Shown here: piece by piece, positions 1 to 7,936 of the stretch
How positions within the stretch are numbered: the first letter of the stretch is position 1
How the letters are laid out: every line of letters begins with the position of its first letter
Source: Thermanaeromonas sp. C210
GTDB taxonomy: Bacteria > Bacillota > DSM-521 > Neomoorellales > Neomoorellaceae
Direction: 5' to 3'
Length of the DNA stretch: 64,000 nucleotides
Assembly: GCF_013167955.1 (NCBI RefSeq)
Contig: NZ_BLWF01000001.1
Location: forward strand, 786,083-850,082
The notes under the pieces: model-generated
Database searches by the model: none
What the model was told of the DNA's origin: nothing
Seen by the model: the letters and a program-made list of their open reading frames with translations, nothing else
Translations under genes and position numbers: made by a program

Positions 1-1338
1 CGCCACCGCAGCCGCTTCATCCAGGGAGCCATGGAGAAGGGGTATGACCCGGAGCTGGCCGCCCGGATCTTCGATCTCATGGAGTACTTTGCCGGCTACG
101 GGTTCAACAAATCCCACAGCGCGGCCTACGCCTTGGTGGCCTACCAGACGGCCTACCTTAAGGCCCACTACCCCGTTGAGTTCATGGCGGCCCTCCTGAG
201 CAGCGTCAGCCAGCACCTGGAGAAGGTGGCCGTTTACCTGGAGGAATGCCGCTGCCTGGGGATTCCGGTGCTTCCTCCGGATGTCAACGAATCGGGCGTG
301 GACTTCAGCGCCGGCGGCGGCCGCATCCGCTTCGGGCTGGCGGCGGTGAAAAACGTGGGCCGGGCGGCGGTGGAGGCCATCATCGCGGCCCGGGAGGCCG
401 GAGGGCCCTTCACCTCCCTCACGGACTTCTGCCGCCGGGTGGACTTGCACACCGTCAACAAGCGGGTCCTGGAAAGCCTCATCCGGTGCGGCGCCTTCGA
501 CTCCCTGGGGAAGGGGCGTCGCCAGCTCCTGTCCATTCTGGACGCCTGCCTGGACGCGGCCGGCCGCAGCCAGGAAGACCGCCGCCGGGGCCAGGTTTCC
601 CTCTTTGACATGGTAGAGGCGCCGCCGGACGACCCGCCCCTGCCCCCCGTGGAGGACTTCTCCAAGGCGGAGATCCTGGCCATGGAGAAAGAACTCCTGG
701 GATTCTACTTGAGCGGCCATCCCCTGGAGCCCTTTGCCGGCCTGCTGGAGCAGAAGGTGTCCCACACGGTGGCCCGGCTGGCCGAGGCGGACGACGGCGC
801 GCCGGTGGTGGTGGGGGGGGTGGTGGCGGGCCTGCGCCGAGTAGTCACCCGTAAGGGCGAAACCATGGCCTATCTCCTGCTGGAGGACTTCGGCGGGCAG
901 GTGGAAGTCCTCCTTTTCCCGCGGGTGTATGCCCGCTGCAGGGAGTGGCTCAAGGACGACCTGGTGGTGCTGGTGGAAGGCCGGGTGGCGGTGGAGGAAG
1001 AGGGAGTTAAGGTTCTGGCCGACCGGGTGGAGCGGCTGGAGCCCGGGCGGGACGCTCGGCCCCCGGAGGCCGTCCCGCTAGCAGGGGATGACCGGGAGGA
1101 CGGGGACCCGCCTTCTCCCAAATTGTACCTTAAGGTGGAAAGGGAGGAGGGCCTGGAGGAACTCCGGCGCCTGCTGGCCGCCTACCCCGGACCCCACCCC
1201 GTGTACTTTTACTTCCCCCGCAACCGCCGCTGGATCCTGGCCAACCGCCAGCTCTGGGTAAGCATATGCCCCCCGCTGCTCCGCAACCTCATTGATACTT
1301 TGGGGAAGGATAGGGTAAAAGTAATAGCAGAAAAATAA
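1..1338 (+). CDS. dnaE: DNA polymerase III alpha subunit, C-terminal part (5' cut by window edge)
   Basis: Replicative polymerase catalytic subunit. The frame is open from base 1 (RHRSRFIQGAM), so the gene begins outside the window. The stretch FNKSHSAAYALVAYQTAYLK is the hallmark of the DnaE C-terminal polymerase region. It is followed by a helix-hairpin-helix-type segment and then an OB-fold (VVVGGVVAGL through VLVEGRV), which binds single-stranded DNA. The last ~80 residues are the usual weakly conserved tail. It ends 93 bp before mtrB on the same strand. Identity is secure; only the missing N-terminus (PHP and palm domains) is unseen. Confidence 0.96.
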   Translation, partial: RHRSRFIQGAMEKGYDPELAARIFDLMEYFAGYGFNKSHSAAYALVAYQTAYLKAHYPVEFMAALLSSVSQHLEKVAVYLEECRCLGIPVLPPDVNESGVDFSAGGGRIRFGLAAVKNVGRAAVEAIIAAREAGGPFTSLTDFCRRVDLHTVNKRVLESLIRCGAFDSLGKGRRQLLSILDACLDAAGRSQEDRRRGQVSLFDMVEAPPDDPPLPPVEDFSKAEILAMEKELLGFYLSGHPLEPFAGLLEQKVSHTVARLAEADDGAPVVVGGVVAGLRRVVTRKGETMAYLLLEDFGGQVEVLLFPRVYARCREWLKDDLVVLVEGRVAVEEEGVKVLADRVERLEPGRDARPPEAVPLAGDDREDGDPPSPKLYLKVEREEGLEELRRLLAAYPGPHPVYFYFPRNRRWILANRQLWVSICPPLLRNLIDTLGKDRVKVIAEK

Positions 1339-1431
1339 GAACGGAAGAAGGTGAGGCAGCAGGAATATGCCGGCCGGGGTGGAATAAGCTTAATTGAATA
1401 AGGCCAGTTAAGAACAAGGAGGGGAGGGCGT

Positions 1432-1659
1432 GTGGACAACACAGTCGTTACAGGTGAATATATAGTAGTCAAGGCCCTGGAAAACGGGGTGACGATTATA
1501 GGCCTCACCCGGGGCAAGGACACCAAGTTTCACCATTCAGAAAAGCTGGACAAAGGGGAGGTCATGGTCGCCCAGTTTACAGAACATACTGCGGCCATGA
1601 AAATACGCGGAAGGGCTGTGGTGCTTACCAAGTTGGGTAGCCTGGAAGCGGGGGAGTGA
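1432..1659 (+). CDS. mtrB: trp RNA-binding attenuation protein (TRAP)
   Basis: A 75-residue protein that closely matches Bacillus TRAP along its length ([20 protein letters not shown], then [19 protein letters not shown]). TRAP forms an 11-subunit ring that, when loaded with tryptophan, binds GAG/UAG repeats in trp leader RNA and causes termination. The Lys/Arg residues of the AMKIRGR strand correspond to the RNA-contacting face. The start is GTG 1432, preceded by AAGGAGGGGAGGG. No trp gene or anti-TRAP gene lies nearby; the neighbours are dnaE and the glycolytic genes pfkA and pyk. Confidence 0.95.
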   Translation: MDNTVVTGEYIVVKALENGVTIIGLTRGKDTKFHHSEKLDKGEVMVAQFTEHTAAMKIRGRAVVLTKLGSLEAGE

Positions 1660-1665
1660 TGGGGG

Positions 1666-1866
1666 ATGTGGACCGTAATCTATATTGCGGCCAACCAGAA
1701 GCTGGCCCAGCGCCTCAAGGACATTTTGACCCAGGAAGGGGTGCTGGTGAAGCTGAGACCGGTGGGAACATCCCAAGGAGAGACCCTCGGAGGCTACGAG
1801 ATTCTCGTCCCCGAATCCGAAGCTGAAGAAGCCCATGAGATTTTGAGTTCGGCCCTCGCACGCTGA
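1666..1866 (+). CDS. small conserved protein, possibly DUF2007-like
   Basis: A 66-residue protein with an alpha/beta pattern: a beta-strand (WTVIYIAANQ), a helix (LAQRLKDILTQEG), two further strands (VLVKLRP and GYEILVP) and a C-terminal helix. This arrangement resembles small ACT/DUF2007-like putative signal-transducing proteins, where a ligand would sit between strand and helix. It starts 6 bp after mtrB and ends 28 bp before pfkA, so it is probably co-transcribed with both. The family assignment rests on fold pattern only; the exact function is unknown. Confidence 0.7.
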   Translation: MWTVIYIAANQKLAQRLKDILTQEGVLVKLRPVGTSQGETLGGYEILVPESEAEEAHEILSSALAR

Positions 1867-1894
1867 AGTCCAGAAGGCCATAGGGAGTGAAAGC

Positions 1895-2854
1895 GTGAAG
1901 ACGATAGGTGTGCTCACCAGCGGCGGGGATGCGCCCGGAATGAACGCCGCCATCCGCGCCGTAGTGCGCAAGGCCTCCAAAATGGAGATGGAAGTTATCG
2001 GCGTCGCCCGCGGCTATGCCGGCCTGATCCAGGGGGACTTCCGGCGCCTGGACTCCGGCTCCGTGGCGGACACTATCCACCGGGGCGGTACCATCCTTTT
2101 GACGGCGCGCTCGGAAGAATTCCGCACCGAGGCCGGCCGGGCCCGGGCCCTGGAGAACGCCCGGCGGGAGGGCATGGAGGGCCTCATCGTCATCGGGGGC
2201 GGCGGCTCCTTCCGCGGCGCCCTGCATCTGCACAAAAAAGGCCTGCCCGTAATAGGGATACCGGCCACCATTGACAACGACATTCCGGGCACCGACTACG
2301 CCATCGGCTTTGACACGGCCCTCAACACGGCGGTGGAAGCCATCAACAAGATCCGGGATACGGCCACTTCCCACGAGCGCATCTTCATTATCGAAGTGAT
2401 GGGCCGCGATTCCGGCCAGCTGGCCCTGGCCGCGGGCCTGGCGGGCGGGGCCGAGACCATCCTCATTCCCGAGATGCCCATCGACTACGACGAAGTGGTC
2501 CGCCGCCTGGAGCAGGGGCGGCGGCGGGGCAAGCTCCACAGCATTATCGTGGTGGCCGAGGGAGCGGCGAGCGGCCTGGAAGTGGGGCAGGAGATAGCCC
2601 GGCGAACCAAACTGGAGAGCCGAGTCACCATCCTGGGCCACATCCAGCGGGGCGGCATTCCCACCGCCTTTGACCGGATTCTGGCCAGCCGTCTGGGGGC
2701 CCGGGCGGTGGAGCTCCTGGCCCAGGGGGTGAGCGGCCGCATGGTAGGCATGCAGGCCAACCGGATTGTAGATATTCCCCTGGAAGAAGTGCTGCAGGGG
2801 GAGAAAGGCATCGAGGAGGAGGTTTACCAACTGGCCAATGACCTGGCCCTTTAA
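1895..2854 (+). CDS. pfkA: 6-phosphofructokinase, with unusual active-site glycine
   Basis: Phosphorylates fructose-6-phosphate to fructose-1,6-bisphosphate, the committed step of glycolysis. It has 319 residues, the normal length for bacterial ATP-PFK. It shows the ATP loop GGDAPGMNAA (10-19), the catalytic TIDNDIPGTDY, VMGRDSGQLAL, and the C-terminal GHIQRGG of the substrate site. The oddity is the loop read as IGGGGSFRGA (100-109): the E. coli enzyme has GGDGS, so the Mg-binding Asp103 is Gly here, while the Gly104 that marks ATP dependence is kept. The start is GTG 1895 after GGGAG. It overlaps pyk by 17 bp, suggesting translational coupling. Confidence 0.95.
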   Translation: MKTIGVLTSGGDAPGMNAAIRAVVRKASKMEMEVIGVARGYAGLIQGDFRRLDSGSVADTIHRGGTILLTARSEEFRTEAGRARALENARREGMEGLIVIGGGGSFRGALHLHKKGLPVIGIPATIDNDIPGTDYAIGFDTALNTAVEAINKIRDTATSHERIFIIEVMGRDSGQLALAAGLAGGAETILIPEMPIDYDEVVRRLEQGRRRGKLHSIIVVAEGAASGLEVGQEIARRTKLESRVTILGHIQRGGIPTAFDRILASRLGARAVELLAQGVSGRMVGMQANRIVDIPLEEVLQGEKGIEEEVYQLANDLAL

Positions 2855-4286
2855 ACCCGAAAGACACCGTACCAAGATCGTGTGCACCCTGGGGCCGGCC
2901 AGCGAGAAGGCGGAGGTCCTCAAGAAAATGATCCTGGCCGGCATGAGCGTGGCCCGCTTCAACTTCTCCCACGGCAGTCACGAGGAACACGGCGCCCGCA
3001 TGGCGGCCGTGCGGCAGGCCGCGGCCGAGGTGAGGGCCAGGGTGGCACTCCTGCTAGACACCCAGGGGCCGGAGGTCCGCCTTGGAGAGGTGAAGGCGGG
3101 GGTAGTCCTACAGGAGGGGCAGGAGGTTATTCTCACCCCCGCTCCCGTGCTGGGAGATGAAAGGCGCCTGCCCGTCAACCTACCGAGTCTTCCCCGGGAG
3201 GTGCGGCCGGGCCAGGCCGTCCTCATAGACGACGGCCTAATAGAGCTTGAGGTTTTGAACGTCGGCGGGGAGGAAGTACGGTGCCTGGTGCGCAGCGGGG
3301 GAAGGGTGTCCAGCCGTAAGGGCGTAAATCTCCCCGGCGCGGCCGTGGACCTGCCGGCCATGACGGATAAAGACCGGGAAGACATCGAATTCGGCCTGGC
3401 CCAGGGCATCGACTTCGTGGCCGCCTCCTTTGTGCGCTCGGCCAGGGATGTTGAAGAAATACGCCGGTTCCTGAAGGAGCGCGGTGCCGGCGTGGGGATC
3501 ATCGCCAAGATCGAGACCCGCGCCGGGGTGGAAAACATCGACGAGATCGTGGCCGCCGCCGACGGGATTATGGTGGCCCGGGGCGACCTGGGCGTGGAAA
3601 TACCCGTGGAAGAAGTGCCTCTGGTGCAGAAAATGATCATCCGGAAGTGCAACGAGGCCGGCAAGCCGGTGATAACGGCCACCCAAATGCTGGAGTCCAT
3701 GATCACCAACCCCCGGCCCACCCGGGCAGAGACGACGGACGTGGCCAACGCCATCCTCGACGGAACCGACGCCATAATGCTGTCCGGGGAAACCGCCGTC
3801 GGGCGCTACCCGGTGGAGGCGGTGGCCACCATGGCCCGCATTGCCCGCCGGGCCGAGAGGAGCCTGCCCTACGAAGAGATCCTGAAGCGGAAGGGCTTGG
3901 CCGATGAGCGGACGGCCACCGACGCCATAAGCCACGCCAGCTGTACCATCGCCCTGGAGCTGGGGGCGAGGGCCATCATCACCCCCACGGCCTCCGGCGC
4001 CACGGCCCGCCGGGTGGCCAAGTACCGGCCGCCGGCGCCGATCCTGGCCACCAGCGCCGACGAAAGGGTTTTAAACCAGCTCTGCCTGGTGTGGGGGGTG
4101 GAGCCCCTCCTGGTGGAAAGGGCCCGGGGAACGGATGAGATGGTGCAGGCCGCGGTAAACGCGGCCGTTGCGTCGGGACAGGTCCGGGAGGGCGACCTGG
4201 TGGTCATTACCGCCGGCGTGCCGGCCTTTATACCGGGCCGCACCAACCTCCTCAAAATACATATCGTGGGCGAAGCCTGGTACTAA
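2838..4286 (+). CDS. pyk: pyruvate kinase
   Basis: Converts phosphoenolpyruvate and ADP to pyruvate and ATP, the last step of glycolysis. The 482 residues carry the substrate loop RFNFSHGSHEEH, the TQGPEVRLG strand, the Mg/PEP site IIAKIETRAGVENI with VARGDLGVEI, and the signature ATQMLESM...RAETTDVANAI. The length fits the enzyme without the extra C-terminal PEP-utiliser-like domain found in some bacilli and thermophiles. The ATG lies inside the end of pfkA, and the stop overlaps convergent minC by 4 bp. Confidence 0.97.
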   Translation: MTWPFKPERHRTKIVCTLGPASEKAEVLKKMILAGMSVARFNFSHGSHEEHGARMAAVRQAAAEVRARVALLLDTQGPEVRLGEVKAGVVLQEGQEVILTPAPVLGDERRLPVNLPSLPREVRPGQAVLIDDGLIELEVLNVGGEEVRCLVRSGGRVSSRKGVNLPGAAVDLPAMTDKDREDIEFGLAQGIDFVAASFVRSARDVEEIRRFLKERGAGVGIIAKIETRAGVENIDEIVAAADGIMVARGDLGVEIPVEEVPLVQKMIIRKCNEAGKPVITATQMLESMITNPRPTRAETTDVANAILDGTDAIMLSGETAVGRYPVEAVATMARIARRAERSLPYEEILKRKGLADERTATDAISHASCTIALELGARAIITPTASGATARRVAKYRPPAPILATSADERVLNQLCLVWGVEPLLVERARGTDEMVQAAVNAAVASGQVREGDLVVITAGVPAFIPGRTNLLKIHIVGEAWY

Positions 4287-5002
4287 CCCCTCGACCGCGC
4301 CTTGCGCCTGAGGCCGTTCCGCCTGCTCCGGGAGCGCCCCCCTGCCGGTAAGAGGAACGGCACGGCGGCTTCCCCCGGAGGGGCGCCGTAGGGCTCGATG
4401 ACAATGCGGCCGCCGTTGAGGCGGGCTATCTCAGGATAGGGCCGTTCCTCGGCCTTCCCGGGCGCCCGGGCCACGGCCCCGGCGATACGGATCTGGGAGG
4501 GTTGCATGCGCAAGGCCAGCACCACGGACCCTTCATCCCCCAGGTACCCCGCGTGGGCTACGCCCCTTAAGGTACCCAGGATAAAAATGCTGCCTCCGGC
4601 CTTCACAGTGGCCCCCCGGTGGACGTTCCCCAGGAGCACCAGGTGCCCCTCCACGGCCAACTCCTGGCCGGACCGCAGGTTGCGCTCCACCAGGGCGGTG
4701 GGCAGGTCTTCCTGCACTGCCTCCGCTGGGGTGCAGGCCGTGGGTGGAGTCCGGCGGGCAAGTTCCTGCTGTTGGGCCGGGATGAGGCCGTGGTGACGGC
4801 AGAGCTCTTCCAGCTCGGCCGCCTGGCTGGTGCTCAAGGGGCGGGAAGGGGAAAGAATAAAGGGCGCGCCCTGGAAAAACCCGCGGGCCGCCGCGAATTT
4901 AGCCGCCAGGGCTCCCTTGAGCTCTGCAAAGTCGCGGTTGCCATCCAGAAGGATAACCAAGCCCTTGCGCGTACCTTTAATGGTGATGATGTCCTGGGAC
5001 AC
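4283..5002 (-). CDS. minC: septum site-determining protein MinC
   Basis: Inhibitor of FtsZ assembly that, with MinD, keeps division off the poles. The N-terminal domain (~1-100) begins IITIKGTRKGLVILLDGNRDF. The C-terminal beta-helix has NLRSGQELAVEGHLVLLGNV, GATVKAGGSIFILGTLRG and HAGYLGDEGSVV, typical of MinC repeats that bind MinD. It is 239 residues, starting at a GTG. No minD or minE adjoins it: pyk is convergent with a 4-bp overlap, and a HAD gene is divergent. MinD must be encoded elsewhere. Confidence 0.93.
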   Translation of the reverse strand: MSQDIITIKGTRKGLVILLDGNRDFAELKGALAAKFAAARGFFQGAPFILSPSRPLSTSQAAELEELCRHHGLIPAQQQELARRTPPTACTPAEAVQEDLPTALVERNLRSGQELAVEGHLVLLGNVHRGATVKAGGSIFILGTLRGVAHAGYLGDEGSVVLALRMQPSQIRIAGAVARAPGKAEERPYPEIARLNGGRIVIEPYGAPPGEAAVPFLLPAGGRSRSRRNGLRRKARSRG

Positions 5003-5131
5003 CTAGGATAACCCCTTTATCGTCAAAATTTGCCAGCAAAAAAAGAGATTCGCCTTTACACCCCAATTTCCTGCCGGCCTGCAAAAAAATCTTGCTCCTT
5101 GTCGTATACCGGCGAAGAAAGAGGTAGAAGG

Positions 5132-5908
5132 ATGAAGCTACGTTTGGGTTCGCAAATCATCCCTTGTCGCGGCATCATTTTCGACAAAGACGGCACGCTC
5201 CTTGATTCCTTTGTCATCTGGCCCCGGCTTATCCGCCGCCGGGTGGAGTACCTGGTACGCTACTTTACCCTGCGGCAGGAGGTCAAGGAACTCATCATGC
5301 GGGCCATGGGCCTGGGGGAGGACAATACCGTGGTCCGCCGCAGCCCCATTGTCGTGGGCACCCGCTACCAGACCGCCGCAGCCGTGGCCACCGTCCTTTT
5401 CCTTTACGAGGGCATCCCCTGGGATGAGGGCCTGCAAAAGACCCTGGCGGCCTTTGCCTCCTGTGATGAGCAGGGCGGGCTGGACTGGCAGGCGGTCCTC
5501 ATACCGGGGGTTGAGGAGGCTGTAAGGCGTCTCCACGGGGCGGGCTTCCGCCTGGCTGTGGCCACCAACGACGACCGGAAAAGAACCGAGGCGCTCATGG
5601 ATCTGTGCGGTCTTAAACCCTACGTCTCCGCCTACGCCTGCCAGGACGAGGTGGGCAACAGCAAGCCGGACCCCGAAATGATCTACCTGGCCGCCCGGCG
5701 CATGGGCCTGTCGCCTTCCGAGTGCGCCATGGTGGGGGATTCCCTCCTGGACATGGAAATGGGCAAGCGGGCCGGGGTGAAGGTGACGGTGGGCGTCACC
5801 AGCGGGGCCTGCAGCGCCTCCGAACTGGAGGGTCTGGCCGATGTCATCCTGCCCGGCGTGGCCGCCATGCTCCCGGCGGGGGAAGCCGCGAGGGAGGGTG
5901 GCCGCTGA
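5132..5908 (+). CDS. HAD-superfamily phosphatase (phosphoglycolate phosphatase-like)
   Basis: A 258-residue hydrolase of the haloacid dehalogenase superfamily. Motif I is IIFDKDGTLLDS, with the nucleophile and acid/base aspartates; motif II is LAVATNDD; motif III is a lysine in NSKPDPEMI; motif IV is MVGDSLLDMEM. An alpha-helical cap lies between motifs I and II. ATG 5132 is preferred over upstream in-frame starts because it follows AGAGGTAGAAGG. The stop overlaps the next ATG (TGATG), so it is coupled to the MscS channel gene. The substrate is unknown. Confidence 0.88.
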   Translation: MKLRLGSQIIPCRGIIFDKDGTLLDSFVIWPRLIRRRVEYLVRYFTLRQEVKELIMRAMGLGEDNTVVRRSPIVVGTRYQTAAAVATVLFLYEGIPWDEGLQKTLAAFASCDEQGGLDWQAVLIPGVEEAVRRLHGAGFRLAVATNDDRKRTEALMDLCGLKPYVSAYACQDEVGNSKPDPEMIYLAARRMGLSPSECAMVGDSLLDMEMGKRAGVKVTVGVTSGACSASELEGLADVILPGVAAMLPAGEAAREGGR

Positions 5909-6798
5909 TGTTCGACTTGGACCGCCTCTGGCAGTTGATGGAGGGGCCCACGGCCGTTGTGCTCCAGCGCGCCTCCGGGGTGGCGGCCATCGTCCTGGCC
6001 GCCGTGATACTCCTCAAGGTAGCCGACCGCCTGATCACGCGCTTCTTCGACCTGGCCCGGATCGAGGACCACAAAAAGAAAACCCTGGAAACCCTGTTCC
6101 GGTCGGGGGCCCGGTATTCCATTTACCTCCTGGCCTTCCTCACCGTCCTCCCCGTTTTGGGGGTAAACGTGACCGCGCTCCTGGCCAGCGCGGGGATCGT
6201 CGGCCTGGCCGTGGGCTTCGGCGCCCAGAGTCTGGTCAAGGACCTCATTACCGGCTTCTTCATCATCTTTGAAGACCAGTTCCGAGTGGGAGATTTCGTG
6301 CAGATAAACGAAAAGGTGAGCGGCACGGTAGAAGAGCTGGGCCTGCGCATGACCACCATACGGGAATGGTCGGGGGCCAAATATTACATTGCCAACAGCG
6401 AGATAAAAACCGTGCGCAATTACAACCGGGAACAGCTCCGGGCCATTGTGACCGCGACCTTCCCCTTCGAGGAGAATCCCCGGCTCATCCGGGAAGTACT
6501 GGAACAGGTCTGCCGGGAGGTGGAGAGGGAGTACTACGACGATTTTCTTCCGGGGGAGAACGGCCTGGCCGAGCCCCCGCAAATCTACGGCGTGACCGAC
6601 ATTGATAAATCGGAGAGGGGTGCCCAGTTTACCATCATTGCCAAGACCAAACCAGCCTCTCTGTGGAAAATTGAGAGGATATTGCGGGAAAGGATATGGC
6701 TCGCCTGCCAGGAGCGGGGCATCAAGCTGGCCTACCCCAGGAGGATATATGAGGGGTGGAGCGAGGCCGAGGCCGGGAGGCCCTTGCCAGGAGACTGA
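5908..6798 (+). CDS. MscS-family mechanosensitive channel
   Basis: A 296-residue membrane protein with two or three N-terminal transmembrane helices (AAIVLAAVILLKVA, IYLLAFLTVLPVLGV). The pore helix TM3 is rich in Gly and Ala (ASAGIVGLAVGFGAQSLVKD) and is followed by the signature GFFIIFEDQFRVGDFVQI of the MscS beta-domain. The C-terminal alpha/beta cytoplasmic cage follows. It releases solutes upon hypo-osmotic shock. The start is the ATG overlapping the HAD stop. It is the last gene before tRNA-Leu(CAA). Confidence 0.94.
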   Translation: MFDLDRLWQLMEGPTAVVLQRASGVAAIVLAAVILLKVADRLITRFFDLARIEDHKKKTLETLFRSGARYSIYLLAFLTVLPVLGVNVTALLASAGIVGLAVGFGAQSLVKDLITGFFIIFEDQFRVGDFVQINEKVSGTVEELGLRMTTIREWSGAKYYIANSEIKTVRNYNREQLRAIVTATFPFEENPRLIREVLEQVCREVEREYYDDFLPGENGLAEPPQIYGVTDIDKSERGAQFTIIAKTKPASLWKIERILRERIWLACQERGIKLAYPRRIYEGWSEAEAGRPLPGD

Positions 6799-6812
6799 CC
6801 TTGTGGTAGAAT
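6784..6812 (+). promoter_or_regulatory. sigma-A-type promoter of tRNA-Leu(CAA)
   Basis: TTGCCA at 6784-6789 and TAGAAT at 6807-6812 with 17 bp between them, ending 17 bp before the tRNA. Confidence 0.6.
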
Positions 6813-6829
6813 AATCTCGTCAAAAACGT

Positions 6830-6918
6830 GCCGAAGTGGTGGAACTGGCAGACGCGCCGGACTCAAAATCCGGTGGGGCTCACACCCCGTGCGGGTTCGA
6901 CTCCCGCCTTCGGCACCA
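6830..6918 (+). tRNA. tRNA-Leu (anticodon CAA)
   Basis: Acceptor arms GCCGAAG and CTTCGGC pair and the CCA end is encoded. The anticodon stem CCGGA/TCCGG encloses loop CTCAAAA, giving anticodon CAA. A long variable arm (GGGGCTCACACCCC) is typical of class II leucine tRNA, and the T-arm GCGGGTTCGACTCCCGC is canonical. The 3' part from 6864 on is repeated at 10024, marking it as the attachment site of an integrated element. Confidence 0.96.
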
Positions 6919-7075
6919 GTAGGAAAATCAAGGGTTCACGGGTTTGGCGAAAGTTTCCAGAGACACTTTAAAACCGTGAATCCGTTCCCGATGAAAAAGC
7001 CTCCTACCGGCCAGAAACGGAAGGGAGGCTTAAACTTTTCTATGCAGGTCGTAAGGCTTAACCCAGCACCCACCA
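6864..7075 (+). repeat. Left direct repeat of the tRNA-Leu island (att-containing)
   Basis: Bases 6864-6920, from the anticodon loop to just past the tRNA CCA, are identical to 10024-10080 (57 bp). Beyond that the two copies stay clearly related to about 7075 and 10232, through the leader and first codons of an integrase. The offset is 3160 bp. Attachment sites that begin at an anticodon loop are standard for tyrosine-recombinase elements. Confidence 0.88.
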
Positions 7076-7320
7076 CATGGCGGGAGGTACTAGAAGAGTT
7101 TATCTTGAGGAAACAGGCCGAAGGTGCCTCCAAGAGGACTCTCGACGATTACCGTGAGCATGTTACCCCCTTCTTCGCCGAACATCCCACATGCTGTGCC
7201 TCATTTACCTGCGGGCCTTCTTCCAGTACTGCCTTGAGGAAGGCTACATAAGCACCAACACATTAGCGGGCTTCAAGCGGAAGAAGGTGAGCGACAGGTT
7301 TGTCAACCTCGAAGTAGGGA
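7042..7320 (+). pseudogene. tyrosine recombinase (integrase), frameshifted and truncated
   Basis: The reading MQVVRLNPAPTTWREVLEEF then FILRKQAEGASKRTLDDYRE matches the N-terminal SAM-like core-binding domain of phage-type integrases. A frameshift near 7185 moves the frame to LIYLRAFFQYCLEEGYISTN and AGFKRKKVSDR, which is typical of the same domain. The catalytic half with Arg, His and Tyr is missing. At about 7310 the sequence joins the tail of an opposite-strand HTH gene, indicating a deletion. It begins 124 bp after tRNA-Leu(CAA), where an integrase for that site is expected. Confidence 0.8.
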
Positions 7321-7475
7321 TTATAAAGCCTCCAGGAAGTTACCGTACACCGATGAACACCAACGGCCTCCGCAACCTCCTTGTCCGTCTTGCCTAGAAC
7401 GAGCAGATCTATAGCGTTAAGCTGCTCTATTGAAAGGGCCTCTTTGTGTTGGGTTTTGTTGGACTTTGTAGCCAT
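7263..7475 (-). pseudogene. helix-turn-helix protein fragment (phage-associated type)
   Basis: A 70-residue frame beginning MATKSNKTQHKEALSIEQLN, then AIDLLVLGKTDKEVAEAVGV and HRCTVTSWRLYNPYFE. This is a homeodomain-like HTH as found in small phage or IS-associated DNA-binding proteins. After NPYFE the sequence (VDKPVAHLLPLEAR) reads through the antisense of the truncated integrase, so the C-terminus is not native and the gene has been cut. The N-terminus and its GGCGTGAAA-type leader look intact. Confidence 0.6.
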
Positions 7476-7665
7476 ATTTCACGCCTCCCCGTGAAAATCC
7501 GTTTTTTTTACCCCATTTTGTGTGCAAAGCACCGGACCGGCGGTCTAAAGGCCAGGGGTATAAGAGGATTGAAGCCCCTATCCCCCCTTGCCAAAACCTG
7601 CGGTCATGCAAAGAAGCCCAGGCCGGCGGTCTACATGCTGGCGGTTCCAGGGATTTTTGCCTCCC

Positions 7666-7899
7666 CTACCCTCCGGTGACGAAAGACGAAATGATTTCGC
7701 TTTTCGCCATGTCAAGGTTGTCAAGGTAAAACCGGCCAGTGTCAAGGTTGACAAGGTTCGCTTGTTGCACTTCCACAGGGTTTTGTTTCTCTTGTTGCAC
7801 TTCACCCAAAGCCTTCCGGCACTGCCATTTATACCGCCGGTTAGAAGCCACTTTTTTCTCGGTAGCGTAGGGAAGTATCCCTGCAAAGATAGAGGCCAC
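7666..7899 (-). CDS. small uncharacterised protein with internal repeats
   Basis: A 77-residue frame not recognised as any family. The first part is basic (KKVASNRRYKWQCRKAL). The second holds repeated words: VQQEKQNPVEVQQ and NLVNLDTGRFYLDNLD. At DNA level, GTCAAGGTTG recurs at 7711 and 7741 and CTTGTTGCACTTC at 7761 and 7791, both with a 30-bp period. It could be the C-terminal remnant of an HTH protein encoded just upstream on the same strand. Coding status is uncertain. Confidence 0.35.
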   Translation of the reverse strand: MASIFAGILPYATEKKVASNRRYKWQCRKALGEVQQEKQNPVEVQQANLVNLDTGRFYLDNLDMAKSEIISSFVTGG

Positions 7900-7936
7900 T
7901 TGTAGGCTATTTCTAGGCCGTTCTAGAAGGCCTACA

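Noticed and set aside
7500..7680. CRISPR-like repeats (GGCGGTCTA twice)
   Set aside because: Only two short, imperfect copies with no regular spacers and no cas genes.
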